64,000 nucleotides of DNA, taken from Lachnobacterium bovis (lineage in GTDB: Bacteria; Bacillota; Clostridia; Lachnospirales; Lachnospiraceae). Positions 14,957-21,900 of the stretch are shown in pieces. The position numbers were made by a program, and so were the translations under genes. Location: contig NZ_FOGW01000007.1 of the NCBI RefSeq assembly GCF_900111325.1, positions 1 to 64,000 on the forward strand, given 5' to 3'. The notes beneath the pieces were generated by a model, which saw nothing but the letters and a program-made list of their open reading frames with translations, was not told the DNA's origin and searched no databases. Positions within the stretch are counted from its first letter, which is position 1, and each line of letters opens with the position of its first letter.

Positions 14957-15110
14957 TTTTCTCAAAGTACTGTTGCAGCACTGTCTGGTATAAAAATAGT
15001 GATGACATAGCATCTTGACATTGCCAGAAAATGGGAGTGATATAACGTTTATACGGACAATATGCGAAAAGACGTATAAACAAAGAAAGATAGAGAGGAG
15101 GGCAAAAGTT

Positions 15111-15185
15111 ATGCTGTGTCCGGAGGAGTTTAAGATATGGATAGAAGAAAGTGTAAAGGAAAATGGAGCAGAAAATGACAATTAG
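15111..15185 (+). CDS. Small ORF, 24 residues
   Basis: MLCPEEFKIWIEESVKENGA then ENDN. GAGAGGAGGG lies 6-15 bases upstream, a very strong ribosome binding site. It overlaps the start of the XRE gene, so it may be a leader for coupled translation or the start of a lost gene. Confidence 0.35.
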   Translation: MLCPEEFKIWIEESVKENGAENDN

Positions 15186-15507
15186 TGAACGCATTTTTAA
15201 ACTGATGGAAGAACGTGAGCTTACACAGATGGACTTTTCAAAATCCACTGGAATAGCACAGAGTACTATTAGTGATTGGAAACGAAAGAAAACGAATCCG
15301 TCTGCAGATAAAATAATGATTATTTGCAATGTGTTAAAAGTGACTCCATATGAATTGTTGCAGGATACGGTTCAATCTGTAGAGGAGTTGGAATATCGAG
15401 TGGTTACAAAAGGCACAAAGGAATATGATTTTTTGATTGAAATGGAAAGTCTTAAGAAATCGCAAAAAGAAAGATTGTTGGGGTATATAGAGGCTTTAAA
15501 ACAATAG
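15163..15507 (+). CDS. XRE-family (Cro/CI-like) regulator
   Basis: The 114-residue protein has an N-terminal HTH (TQMDFSKSTGIAQSTISDWK, residues about 22-41) followed by KTNPSADKIMIICNVLKVTP, the rest of the HTH_3 domain. The C-terminal 45 residues are helical and charged. Starts at 15163 or 15175 are possible; GGAAAATGGAG precedes the latter. It is typical of element-borne repressors and sits next to the RhuM-Fic gene. Confidence 0.8.
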   Translation: MEQKMTISERIFKLMEERELTQMDFSKSTGIAQSTISDWKRKKTNPSADKIMIICNVLKVTPYELLQDTVQSVEELEYRVVTKGTKEYDFLIEMESLKKSQKERLLGYIEALKQ

Positions 15508-15512
15508 GTTTG

Positions 15513-15647
15513 ATGGCGGTGGAACTGGCTGGATTAGTTGAAAAATTATTATCAGGAATTAAGCCGGATAGACAGTTTGTGGAAGAAATCAAAAAAATTC
15601 GGAAAAAAGTAATATGCGCTGGAGGTGTTTTTAGTGAAGAAAAGTGA
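15513..15647 (+). CDS. Small ORF, 44 residues
   Basis: MAVELAGLVEKLLSGIKPDR continues QFVEEIKKIRKKVICAGGVF and ends SEEK. The repressor gene ends 5 bases upstream and the ORF overlaps the GTG start of RhuM-Fic by 14 bases, so it lies tightly in that operon. The family is unknown; it could be a small helical partner. Confidence 0.4.
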   Translation: MAVELAGLVEKLLSGIKPDRQFVEEIKKIRKKVICAGGVFSEEK

Positions 15648-16572
15648 GATTATACTATTTGAAACGAAAGACAAGGAAGTAACTTTGTCTGTCCCGATGG
15701 ATGGAGAGACAGTATGGCTTTCGCAAGCACAGATGACCGAATTATTTAATGTGGATCGAACAGTAATTACGAGACATGTAAATAATATTTTTAAGGAGAA
15801 GGAATTGATTCGAGAAAGCAATGTGCAAAAAATGCACATTGCAAATGCGGATAGACCAGTCCAGTTTTACACATTAGATGTCATCATATCTGTAGGTTAT
15901 CGCGTTAAATCAAAACGAGGTATCGAATTTCGTCAGTGGGCAAGTAAAATCTTAAAGCAGTATATGATTGATGGCTATGCAATAAATGAGAAACGTTTAC
16001 ATGCATTGCAAAAGACAGTTGATATCCAAACACGAATGTTAGCAGGTGCATTAAATGTTGAAGAAAAGGATATCCTAAGAGCTGTAAATCTGTATACGGA
16101 CGCATTGACGTTGCTGGATCAGTATGATCATCAATCAATCATAAAACCTGACGGAAAGCAACCGATATATAGGATTACGTATGATGACTGTATGACGATG
16201 GTTTCTCATATGAGGGATTCTTTTGATACAGATGTCTTCGGAGTCGAAAAAGAGGTTGGCAAAGTAAATGGTATCATTTCTGCGATATATCAGAGCGCAT
16301 TTGGTCAGGATGCATATCCGACGATTGAAGAAAAAGCTGCTAATTTGCTGTACTTTATGATTAAGGATCATCCATTTGCTGATGGATGTAAGAGAATAGC
16401 GGCCTCTTTGTTTTTGGAATTTTTGGAGAGAAATGATGCATTACTTAGAGATGGCAATAAACGTATTGGTGACGGAGAACTAGTCGCTATTACGCTTATG
16501 ATTGCAGAATCTAATCCGGAGGAAAAGGATGTTATGGTAAAGCTGGTTATGAATTTACTAGATATGAAATAG
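15634..16572 (+). CDS. RhuM-family protein with C-terminal Fic domain
   Basis: This 312-residue protein starts at GTG 15634 after GGAGGTG. Residues 1-150 are RhuM-like (MDGETVWLSQAQMTELFNVD, ITRHVNNIFKEKEL, YTLDVIISVGYRVKS). Residues about 170-300 form a Fic/Doc domain with an active loop HPFADGCKRIAA, where Cys replaces the usual Asn. Fic enzymes transfer AMP or phosphate to proteins. RhuM-Fic proteins occur in mobile elements and some act as toxins; no clear antitoxin is seen. Two broken copies lie at 5640-5827 and 17716-17778. Confidence 0.85.
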   Translation: MKKSEIILFETKDKEVTLSVPMDGETVWLSQAQMTELFNVDRTVITRHVNNIFKEKELIRESNVQKMHIANADRPVQFYTLDVIISVGYRVKSKRGIEFRQWASKILKQYMIDGYAINEKRLHALQKTVDIQTRMLAGALNVEEKDILRAVNLYTDALTLLDQYDHQSIIKPDGKQPIYRITYDDCMTMVSHMRDSFDTDVFGVEKEVGKVNGIISAIYQSAFGQDAYPTIEEKAANLLYFMIKDHPFADGCKRIAASLFLEFLERNDALLRDGNKRIGDGELVAITLMIAESNPEEKDVMVKLVMNLLDMK

Positions 16573-16672
16573 TGATTGTAAATTGAATCTATAAATAACT
16601 TTCCAAAACCACACGTTGCGTGTATGAAAAGGATGTGATATTATTAAGAAAACTCAATGCGAGGAGGATGAA

Positions 16673-16870
16673 ATGGATATTGCAAAGATGATTAAAGAAT
16701 TACGTGAGGGTGTGAAAATGAATCGAAAAGAATTCTCAGAGCATACTGGGATTCCAGTTAGGACACTTGAGGATTGGGAGGCTGGTCGTCGTACTCCTCC
16801 GGAGTACATACCAAGACTTATAGCATATCAACTGAAATATGAGGAATTGGTGGAAAATAAAGATGTGTAG
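16673..16870 (+). CDS. Short XRE-type helix-turn-helix protein
   Basis: This 65-residue single-domain DNA-binding protein contains NRKEFSEHTGIPVRTLEDWE then AGRRTPPEYIPRLIAYQLKY. GAGGAGG stands 7 bases before the ATG. It follows RhuM-Fic by 100 bases. A truncated copy lies at 5496-5648. Short proteins of this kind (sometimes annotated as helix-turn-helix antitoxins) regulate small operons; here it could control, or neutralise, the RhuM-Fic gene. Confidence 0.7.
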   Translation: MDIAKMIKELREGVKMNRKEFSEHTGIPVRTLEDWEAGRRTPPEYIPRLIAYQLKYEELVENKDV

Positions 16871-16876
16871 ATGTTA

Positions 16877-17110
16877 TGATGGAACCGAGTATTGGAGTGC
16901 CAGAGAACTTGCGCCGACATTGGAATATATTTAATGGAGAAATTTTTCAAAGGTAATAGGCCGAGCTATGATTGCCTGTTAAAATAGTGGGCACAGTGTT
17001 TTGGATGATTTTGCTGATGTCAGCAAAATCGTGGATGCAGGAGTTATAACAAATGAGGAGTTTGCTGTTTTTCAAAATTCCGGAATCTATAAGAAGTACA
17101 AAAAATTTTT
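16877..17110 (+). pseudogene. DinD-like remnant, third piece
   Basis: One frame reads DGTEYWSARELAPTLEYI, a stop, WRNFSKVIGRAMIAC, a stop, NSGHSVLDDFADVSKIVDAG and VIT. After a shift it reads NEEFAVFQNSGIYKKY. The first blocks are the DinD N-terminus and the last is its later domain, so the middle is deleted. The upstream GATGT..AGATGTTATGATGGA block is shared with the DinD piece at 1702. Confidence 0.7.
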
Positions 17111-17125
17111 CAAGGGGGTATCTCT

Positions 17126-17404
17126 ATGATTAATGGTGATATTAATGAGTTTATCGATAAACTGTGGAGCGGTGAAGAACTGATATATGTGTATAATGGG
17201 AAAAAGTATTTTTCTCAAGGTTACCTAAGGGAAGATAAAGTGTATGTTTTTGAATTACAGCTTTGGGAACCAGAGGTAAAAACGCTTTGGCAGATATCTG
17301 GTAAGGACAATCAAGAGAGTTACGAAATCTTTTTAAACCAACCTTTGTTTGATGGAAAAACCTTCTGGGAAATCGAGAAGGATACAGAATGGGTTGATGA
17401 TTAA
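17126..17404 (+). CDS. Uncharacterised acidic protein
   Basis: This 92-residue protein (MINGDINEFIDKLWSGEELI; LREDKVYVFELQLWEPEVKT; FDGKTFWEIEKDTEWVDD) has CAAGGGGG upstream. It is acidic and tryptophan-rich, predicted mostly beta, and looks complete. Similar short FDGKTFWE..EDI.WVDD proteins occur widely in Firmicutes without known function. Size and setting suit an orphan immunity protein. Confidence 0.55.
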   Translation: MINGDINEFIDKLWSGEELIYVYNGKKYFSQGYLREDKVYVFELQLWEPEVKTLWQISGKDNQESYEIFLNQPLFDGKTFWEIEKDTEWVDD

Positions 17405-17407
17405 AAA

Positions 17408-17444
17408 ATATCCCATCTAATGCTACCAACATTAGGTGGGATAT
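17408..17444. terminator. 15-bp hairpin after the acidic protein gene
   Basis: ATATCCCATCTAATG pairs with CATTAGGTGGGATAT with one G-U pair. There is an A-run before it but no T-run after it, so it fits better as a minus-strand terminator or a processing hairpin. Confidence 0.5.
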
Positions 17445-17524
17445 CTGAGGATACGAATACCCTCCAAACAAGTGATTTATTATACTATAACATAGCGCAG
17501 CCGTCAAAGACTATTTATGATTCG

Positions 17525-17545
17525 TTTGGATACAATTTGGGTACA
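17525..17545. repeat. Short tandem near-repeat
   Basis: TTTGGATACA (17525-17534) and TTTGGGTACA (17536-17545) lie one helical turn apart in a gene-free stretch (17445-17669). They could be protein-binding sites left from an integrated element. I see nothing else in this stretch. Confidence 0.3.
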
Positions 17546-17669
17546 GCAGGTTTTGAATGATACGGACAGAATGAAAAGCGTATCAAATGACACGCACATG
17601 AAGCACGAAAAGAATAGAAAAAAACGGTTTGAATTTTCCGAGTAAATGAGATGGAGTAAGAACGTAATA

Positions 17670-17709
17670 AGCCGTGAGACCTTTTAAATAAAGGGTTTCA
17701 CGGTTTTTA
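17670..17709 (+). terminator. Terminator hairpin, repeated element copy 3
   Basis: AGCCGTGAGACC and GGGTTTCACGG, with T residues following. It is identical over 34 bases to the copy at 14915. A RhuM-Fic fragment starts about 10 bases after it. Confidence 0.7.
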
Positions 17710-17715
17710 CTTTTA

Positions 17716-17778
17716 TACTTTATGATCAAAGATCATCCGTTTGCGGATGGGTGTAAGAGAATAGCGGCTTACAAGTGA
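17716..17778 (+). pseudogene. Fic active-loop fragment
   Basis: LYFMIKDHPFADGCKRIAA-like sequence (here FMIKDHPFADGCKRIAAYK) matches the Fic loop of 15634-16572 with several silent differences, then meets a stop. Only 20 codons remain. Confidence 0.75.
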
Positions 17779-17801
17779 GTAGAAATCTAGTAATATTAAG
17801 G

Positions 17802-17831
17802 GCTGAGAGCATTTGCTCCCAGCTTTTTTTT
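17802..17831 (+). terminator. Intrinsic terminator
   Basis: GCTGAGAGCA pairs with TGCTCCCAGC with one mismatch, followed by eight T residues. Confidence 0.75.
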
Positions 17832-17942
17832 AACATTTATTGCTCCCAAAAATATTATCTTATAAATAATTGCCATTGTTTGAAGTATCAAATAGATAAG
17901 TAAGAAAGGACGTGATATAATAAGAAAAAACGTATAGAGAGT

Positions 17943-18031
17943 AATATTTTTCAGGACTCAAACCAACCTACAAAGAAACGAGGTAAAAAGTAATGGATAT
18001 GAATGCCTCAAATTTGGGGCTTGAGAGTTAA
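17943..18031 (+). pseudogene. Toxin-tail/immunity cassette, copy C remnant
   Basis: NIFQDSNQPTKKRGKK ends in TAA overlapping an ATG (TAATG), then MDMNASNLGLES and a stop. The tail matches copies A and B (TIFPDSKQP..KKGGKK) and the next frame keeps only the first codons of the immunity-like gene. Its presence shows that the cassette was inserted or duplicated at least three times in this zone. Confidence 0.55.
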
Positions 18032-18102
18032 TTTGTAAACGTTGAATTGTAATATAGAGGACAGTTATGAATTTGTTATTGATGAGGAGGGAAAAATCAA
18101 AA

Positions 18103-18651
18103 ATGAGATTTGGGCCGAAGGAGATAATAGATAAAAATGGGCGAAAGGTAATTCTTAGAAATGCTGAAGTTGAGGATGCTGAAGCTCTTATAGAGTACCT
18201 AAAAGTTACGACAGGAGAAACCCCTTTTTTGATACGTGAACCTGACGAGGTGACATTATCTTTGGAGCAGGAACAAAATTTTATTAAAGATAAAATAGAT
18301 GCAACTAGAGAATTGATGCTGATTGCTACGATAGATGGTAATCATATAGGCAATTGTTCACTGATGACTATCGCACCATATAAGCGGTATGCACACAGGT
18401 GTGATGTGGCAATAGCATTGTACCAAGAATATTGTGGATGTGGCATAGGAAAAATTATGTTGCAGACAGTGTTAAAGGTTGCAAAGAATGTCGGATATGA
18501 ACAGGCTGAACTTGAAGTTATTTCAGATAATTATAAAGCAATTTCTCTTTATAAAAAAATGGGGTTTAAGAAGTGTGGACATTTCCCGGATAATATGAAA
18601 TATGCGGATGGTAAATATGCAGATGCGGACTGGATGATGAAAAAATTATAA
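18103..18651 (+). CDS. GNAT-family N-acetyltransferase
   Basis: About 182 residues. The acetyl-CoA loop reads YCGCGIGKIML (Q/RxxGxG/A type) near residue 115, and the later ELEVISDNYKAISLYKKMGF block is the usual GNAT C-terminal motif. AGGAGG at 18084-18090 supports ATG 18103; ATG 18067 is an alternative. GNAT enzymes acetylate small molecules or protein N-termini; this subtype (LRNAEVEDAEAL start) is broad. It begins a three-gene run with an epimerase and a reductase. Confidence 0.85.
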   Translation: MRFGPKEIIDKNGRKVILRNAEVEDAEALIEYLKVTTGETPFLIREPDEVTLSLEQEQNFIKDKIDATRELMLIATIDGNHIGNCSLMTIAPYKRYAHRCDVAIALYQEYCGCGIGKIMLQTVLKVAKNVGYEQAELEVISDNYKAISLYKKMGFKKCGHFPDNMKYADGKYADADWMMKKL

Positions 18652-18668
18652 GGAAGCAGGAGGAAACA

Positions 18669-19529
18669 ATGGCTAAAATACTAGTAGTTGGTGGAACCAG
18701 ATTTTTTGGTATTCCAATGGTGAATGCATTAATAGAGGCTGGACACGATGTGACGATTGCAACGCGTGGAAACGCAGAAATTTTATTTGTTGATAAAGTA
18801 AGACATATAATAGTAGACCGAAATAATCCGGAGCAGGTCAAAGAAAAGCTTGGAGGAATATATTTTGATTGCATTATTGATAAGGTAGCATATTCTTCAA
18901 ATGATGTGAAACATCTTATGGATTACGTTTCTTGTGGAAGATATATATTGATGTCATCCTGTTCTGTGTACACAAAGTTTCATTCGAATATCTATGAAAA
19001 TGAATTTGATCCGTTTTCTTACGAGCTCAAGTGGATGGATAGAATAGCTGATTATGATGAAGGAAAAAGGCAGGCAGAATGCGCAGCGGCTCAGATATAT
19101 AACAGAATGCCTTTAACATTTGTAAGATATCCAGTGGTTATGGGACCGAATGATTATACAGGAAGGCTAAAATTTTATGTAGATCATATTCGTAAGGAAA
19201 TCCCAATGTTTATCGATGATTTAAACCAGCGACTTAGTTTCATACATGAGGATGAGGCGGGAAGATTTATTAGTCATCTTGTAGATTATAGCGTTGATGG
19301 GGCTGTTAATGGTTCTTCCAAGGGAAGTATATCTATTTCGGAATTAATCAGTATGATAGAAAATTTGACTGGAAAAAAGGCAATTTTTTCAGAAAACGGA
19401 GATGCAGCTCCATATAATGGTTACATGGATGATATGACTTTAAACACGGATTTGGCAGATAAGACAGGTTTTGATTTCAGCAATATAAATAGTTGGATAG
19501 AGGATCTTATAGCTTATTATGTTAACTAG
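18669..19529 (+). CDS. NAD-dependent epimerase/reductase
   Basis: The 286-residue extended SDR has the dinucleotide motif GGTRFFG at residues 8-14. SSCSVY (about residue 97) and YDEGKRQAE supply the Ser/Tyr/Lys catalytic set. RYPVVMGPNDY and SFIHEDEAGRFI are typical of nucleotide-sugar epimerase-like proteins. Substrate is unknown. A GCAGGAGG site serves the ATG and it overlaps the next gene by 11 bases. Confidence 0.85.
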   Translation: MAKILVVGGTRFFGIPMVNALIEAGHDVTIATRGNAEILFVDKVRHIIVDRNNPEQVKEKLGGIYFDCIIDKVAYSSNDVKHLMDYVSCGRYILMSSCSVYTKFHSNIYENEFDPFSYELKWMDRIADYDEGKRQAECAAAQIYNRMPLTFVRYPVVMGPNDYTGRLKFYVDHIRKEIPMFIDDLNQRLSFIHEDEAGRFISHLVDYSVDGAVNGSSKGSISISELISMIENLTGKKAIFSENGDAAPYNGYMDDMTLNTDLADKTGFDFSNINSWIEDLIAYYVN

Positions 19530-20133
19530 AGTATTATACAGTGCCTCTGATATTGAAAAGCGATTGAAAGAGGGGGTGTCTCAGTATTATGAAATAGAGC
19601 AGACAACGGACCTGTGGTCCTTTAATACAGGCAGGGTTCAGAAAAAGATGGGTGTTAATGAAAAGCCTATGCCTGTAAAGACACCAGTTTCATTTGTATT
19701 ATTAGATAACAAGCATTTGACAGAGCATGGGGTGAAGTATTTTTGTGCGAGGTCAAAAGAGTTTGTATTGATAACAACAAATAGGAATCATCCGGCTTTT
19801 AATGTTAGCGAAGAGAACCTTCATATTATTTATCAGGACGAACTATCTCTTGAAGATGCATTGATTCAACTTAGAGATAAATATGGATGCGAACGAATTA
19901 CAATCCAAAGTGGAGGAACCGTTAATGGAATATTTCTTCGTGAAAAACTTTTTGATTATGTTGATATTGTTGTTGCGCCAGTGCTGATTGGTGGAAAAGA
20001 GACATCTACACTTGTGGATGGTATAGCTCTGACAAAGGAAAATGAGCTTGATAAACTGGGAGTGTTAAGACTGCTTGGATGTGATGTTTTGGAAAATTCA
20101 TATGTTAGGCTTAGATATAAGGTGATATCATGA
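19519..20133 (+). CDS. RibD C-terminal/dihydrofolate-reductase-family protein
   Basis: This 204-residue protein carries the RibD_C features DLWSFNTGRVQKKMGVN near the start, then ERITIQSGGTVNGIFLREKL and DIVVAPVLIGGKETSTLVDG. RibD_C enzymes reduce pyrimidine intermediates of riboflavin with NADPH; stand-alone members often have other substrates. No rib genes are near. It is translationally coupled to the epimerase. Confidence 0.8.
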   Translation: MLTRVLYSASDIEKRLKEGVSQYYEIEQTTDLWSFNTGRVQKKMGVNEKPMPVKTPVSFVLLDNKHLTEHGVKYFCARSKEFVLITTNRNHPAFNVSEENLHIIYQDELSLEDALIQLRDKYGCERITIQSGGTVNGIFLREKLFDYVDIVVAPVLIGGKETSTLVDGIALTKENELDKLGVLRLLGCDVLENSYVRLRYKVIS

Positions 20134-20215
20134 GAAATAATAGCAGTTTTAAAGAGATAATTGTTGTGAGAGAGGTTATAAACGGTGAGGACAAAAGATG
20201 TAGTAGTGCTTCCAT

Positions 20216-20323
20216 ATGATGAGGAATGACATTGCAAAAGTAAAAGCAGATGGCATAGTTAATGAGGTAAATTCAAACGTTGACGTTGGAGTAGTAGCAA
20301 GTGGTTTACAAATAGTGAAATGA
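20216..20323 (+). pseudogene. Macro-domain protein, N-terminal remnant
   Basis: A 35-codon frame reads MMRNDIAKVKADGIVNEVNS then NVDVGVVASG. It resembles the start of ADP-ribose-binding macro-domain proteins (RNDIT.....DAIVNAANS..GGGGV) but loses the glycine loop and stops. It lies just after the reductase gene and has no clear ribosome binding site. Confidence 0.5.
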
Positions 20324-20327
20324 AACT

Positions 20328-20367
20328 AAGACCTGAGACTGTGCAAATTTACACAGCTTAAGGTCTT
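20328..20367 (+). terminator. Hairpin terminator
   Basis: AAGACCT..CTGTG pairs with CACAG..AGGTCTT. The T-run is weak (CTTGGTCATT), so efficiency is uncertain. Confidence 0.5.
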
Positions 20368-20465
20368 GGTCATTACATTTTTAAATAATATAATATTCAA
20401 ATATGTTGTTAATAATAAACAGACACCTAATGTTCTTAATTATAAAAACGTCTAATGTTTTAAAA

Positions 20466-20930
20466 TTATAAAACTTCTACAAGCTCAATTGTAAAGTTTA
20501 ATTCCTTTCCAGCCATTTCGTGATTAGCATCAAAAGTAATGTTTGTATCATCTTTTTGAGTTACTTTTACTGGGAATGGTCTGCCTAATTGATCCTGTAA
20601 GTATACTTGTTGACCAACTTCTAATTCTTCGGCTCCAGGAATACTTGAAATTTCTACTGTAAAGATTGCATTTTCATCTGGCATTCCATAGGCTTCTTCT
20701 GGCATAAGGTGAATATCCACTTTTTCACCAACTTCCATGTTTGCAACTGCAGCGTCAAATCCTTTAATCATCATTCCAGCACCACATACAAATTCAAGAG
20801 GTTCTCCTCTATCATATGATGAATCAAATTGTGTACCGTCGTTAAATGTACCTCTATAATGTGTACGGCAAGTTTTGCCAACATTTTTACCTTCAAAAGT
20901 AGGTGTTGATTGATTGTTTTCTGTACTCAT
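20466..20930 (-). CDS. slyD: FKBP-type peptidyl-prolyl isomerase, SlyD-like
   Basis: This 154-residue protein has an FKBP domain (THYRGTFNDGTQFDSSYDRG, then MMIKGFDAAVANMEVGEK, PEEAYG) interrupted by the insert-in-flap domain (about residues 85-135, VYLQDQLGRPFPVKVT), the SlyD arrangement. It lacks the His-rich metal tail of E. coli SlyD. It should fold proline-containing proteins in the cytoplasm. A GGAG site lies just before the ATG; the gene reads away from 21072. Confidence 0.9.
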   Translation of the reverse strand: MSTENNQSTPTFEGKNVGKTCRTHYRGTFNDGTQFDSSYDRGEPLEFVCGAGMMIKGFDAAVANMEVGEKVDIHLMPEEAYGMPDENAIFTVEISSIPGAEELEVGQQVYLQDQLGRPFPVKVTQKDDTNITFDANHEMAGKELNFTIELVEVL

Positions 20931-21071
20931 TTATTGTTCTCCTTAAAAATAGTTTTCTTTATCTTATAGAAACGATATTTCTATATTATACATGGAAAAA
21001 ACATTCATTTCTATAATGTTTTGTGAAAAAATAAAATACTTTTCTATAGCATAGAAAAATATAGGGAGACT

Positions 21072-21206
21072 ATGAAAGGTATTTACAAAACATCAATTAA
21101 TGAATATACTTTAGATGAAATAAATACAAATAAACATAAAAAACGAAGGGCTAGAAGAGCTTCAGAAAAGAAAAAACAGAAGAAAGGATGGAAAAAGAGA
21201 GAATGA
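21072..21206 (+). CDS. Small basic protein, 44 residues
   Basis: MKGIYKTSINEYTLDEINTN is followed by an Arg/Lys-rich tail (HKKRRARRASEKKKQKKGWK). AGGGAG lies 6 bases upstream. The last bases overlap the next gene as ATGA, so the two are coupled. The strong positive tail suggests RNA or DNA binding. No family is recognised. Confidence 0.5.
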   Translation: MKGIYKTSINEYTLDEINTNKHKKRRARRASEKKKQKKGWKKRE

Positions 21207-21736
21207 TAGAAGAGTTCGCAAGAGGAAAAATAGGAGAATTTTATGTTAGCGAGGATAAATTTACAGTAGGTAGTTGCATGTTGGATTCAGAAAATGCAGT
21301 TTTAATCGAAGCAATTGATCCACAAGGTAAATGGGATGGCTATTATTGGTTTAAAAAAAATACTTTAACAGAAGTAAACTATGATACAAAATATCTTAAT
21401 AAAATTGAATTATATAGAGAGTATTGGAATAATAATCATGATAATTGTGCGTCTATCAAGTCATCTGATTTGTCAATTAATATTATAGATTTAATAAAAA
21501 TTGCCAAACAAAATAATGTAATTATAACTATTAGAAGAGATAGCGAAGAAGAATTAGATACCGGATTTGTAACTTCAATTGATGGAAATAGTATCAAGAT
21601 GGAATGTATAAACCTTGAAACAGCAGAGTTGCTTGAAACAATAGATGTTGAAATTGATAAAATTAATTTTTTAGAAATTGACAGTCCAGATAATAGATTA
21701 CTTGAATATGCATATTTAAAGAAAAAAAATGATTAA
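21203..21736 (+). CDS. Uncharacterised acidic protein
   Basis: About 177 residues (182 if ATG 21188 is used, which has AAAGG upstream). It starts MIEEFARGKIGEFYVSED and has an internal pattern of two similar beta-rich halves: VGSCMLDSENAVLIEAIDPQ in the first and DTGFVTSIDGNSIKMECINL in the second, each followed by a short helix, as in small barrel (SH3/LSm-like) folds. Function unknown. A basic 44-residue partner is encoded upstream with overlap. Confidence 0.6.
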   Translation: MIEEFARGKIGEFYVSEDKFTVGSCMLDSENAVLIEAIDPQGKWDGYYWFKKNTLTEVNYDTKYLNKIELYREYWNNNHDNCASIKSSDLSINIIDLIKIAKQNNVIITIRRDSEEELDTGFVTSIDGNSIKMECINLETAELLETIDVEIDKINFLEIDSPDNRLLEYAYLKKKND

Positions 21737-21832
21737 ATTTTCAATGATTCGGTCTACCATGCTTTGGTAAATTTTGATATAATTATAACGTGTTGAATTA
21801 TTTATTGTGATAAAATGCATAGTAAAAATAAA

Positions 21833-21860
21833 CTAATTATTAAAAATTAGTAATTTTTTC
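21833..21860 (+). terminator. Weak intrinsic terminator
   Basis: CTAATT and AATTAG enclose ATTAAA and are followed by TAATTTTTT. Confidence 0.45.
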
Positions 21861-21900
21861 TATGTTTTTTATAATAAATTAAATAAGAGGGAGGAAGCTT

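Noticed and set aside
1..18100. An intact prophage or integrative element
   Set aside because: Only integrase pieces, repressor-like genes and debris are present; there are no structural, conjugation, replication or packaging genes and no intact integrase.
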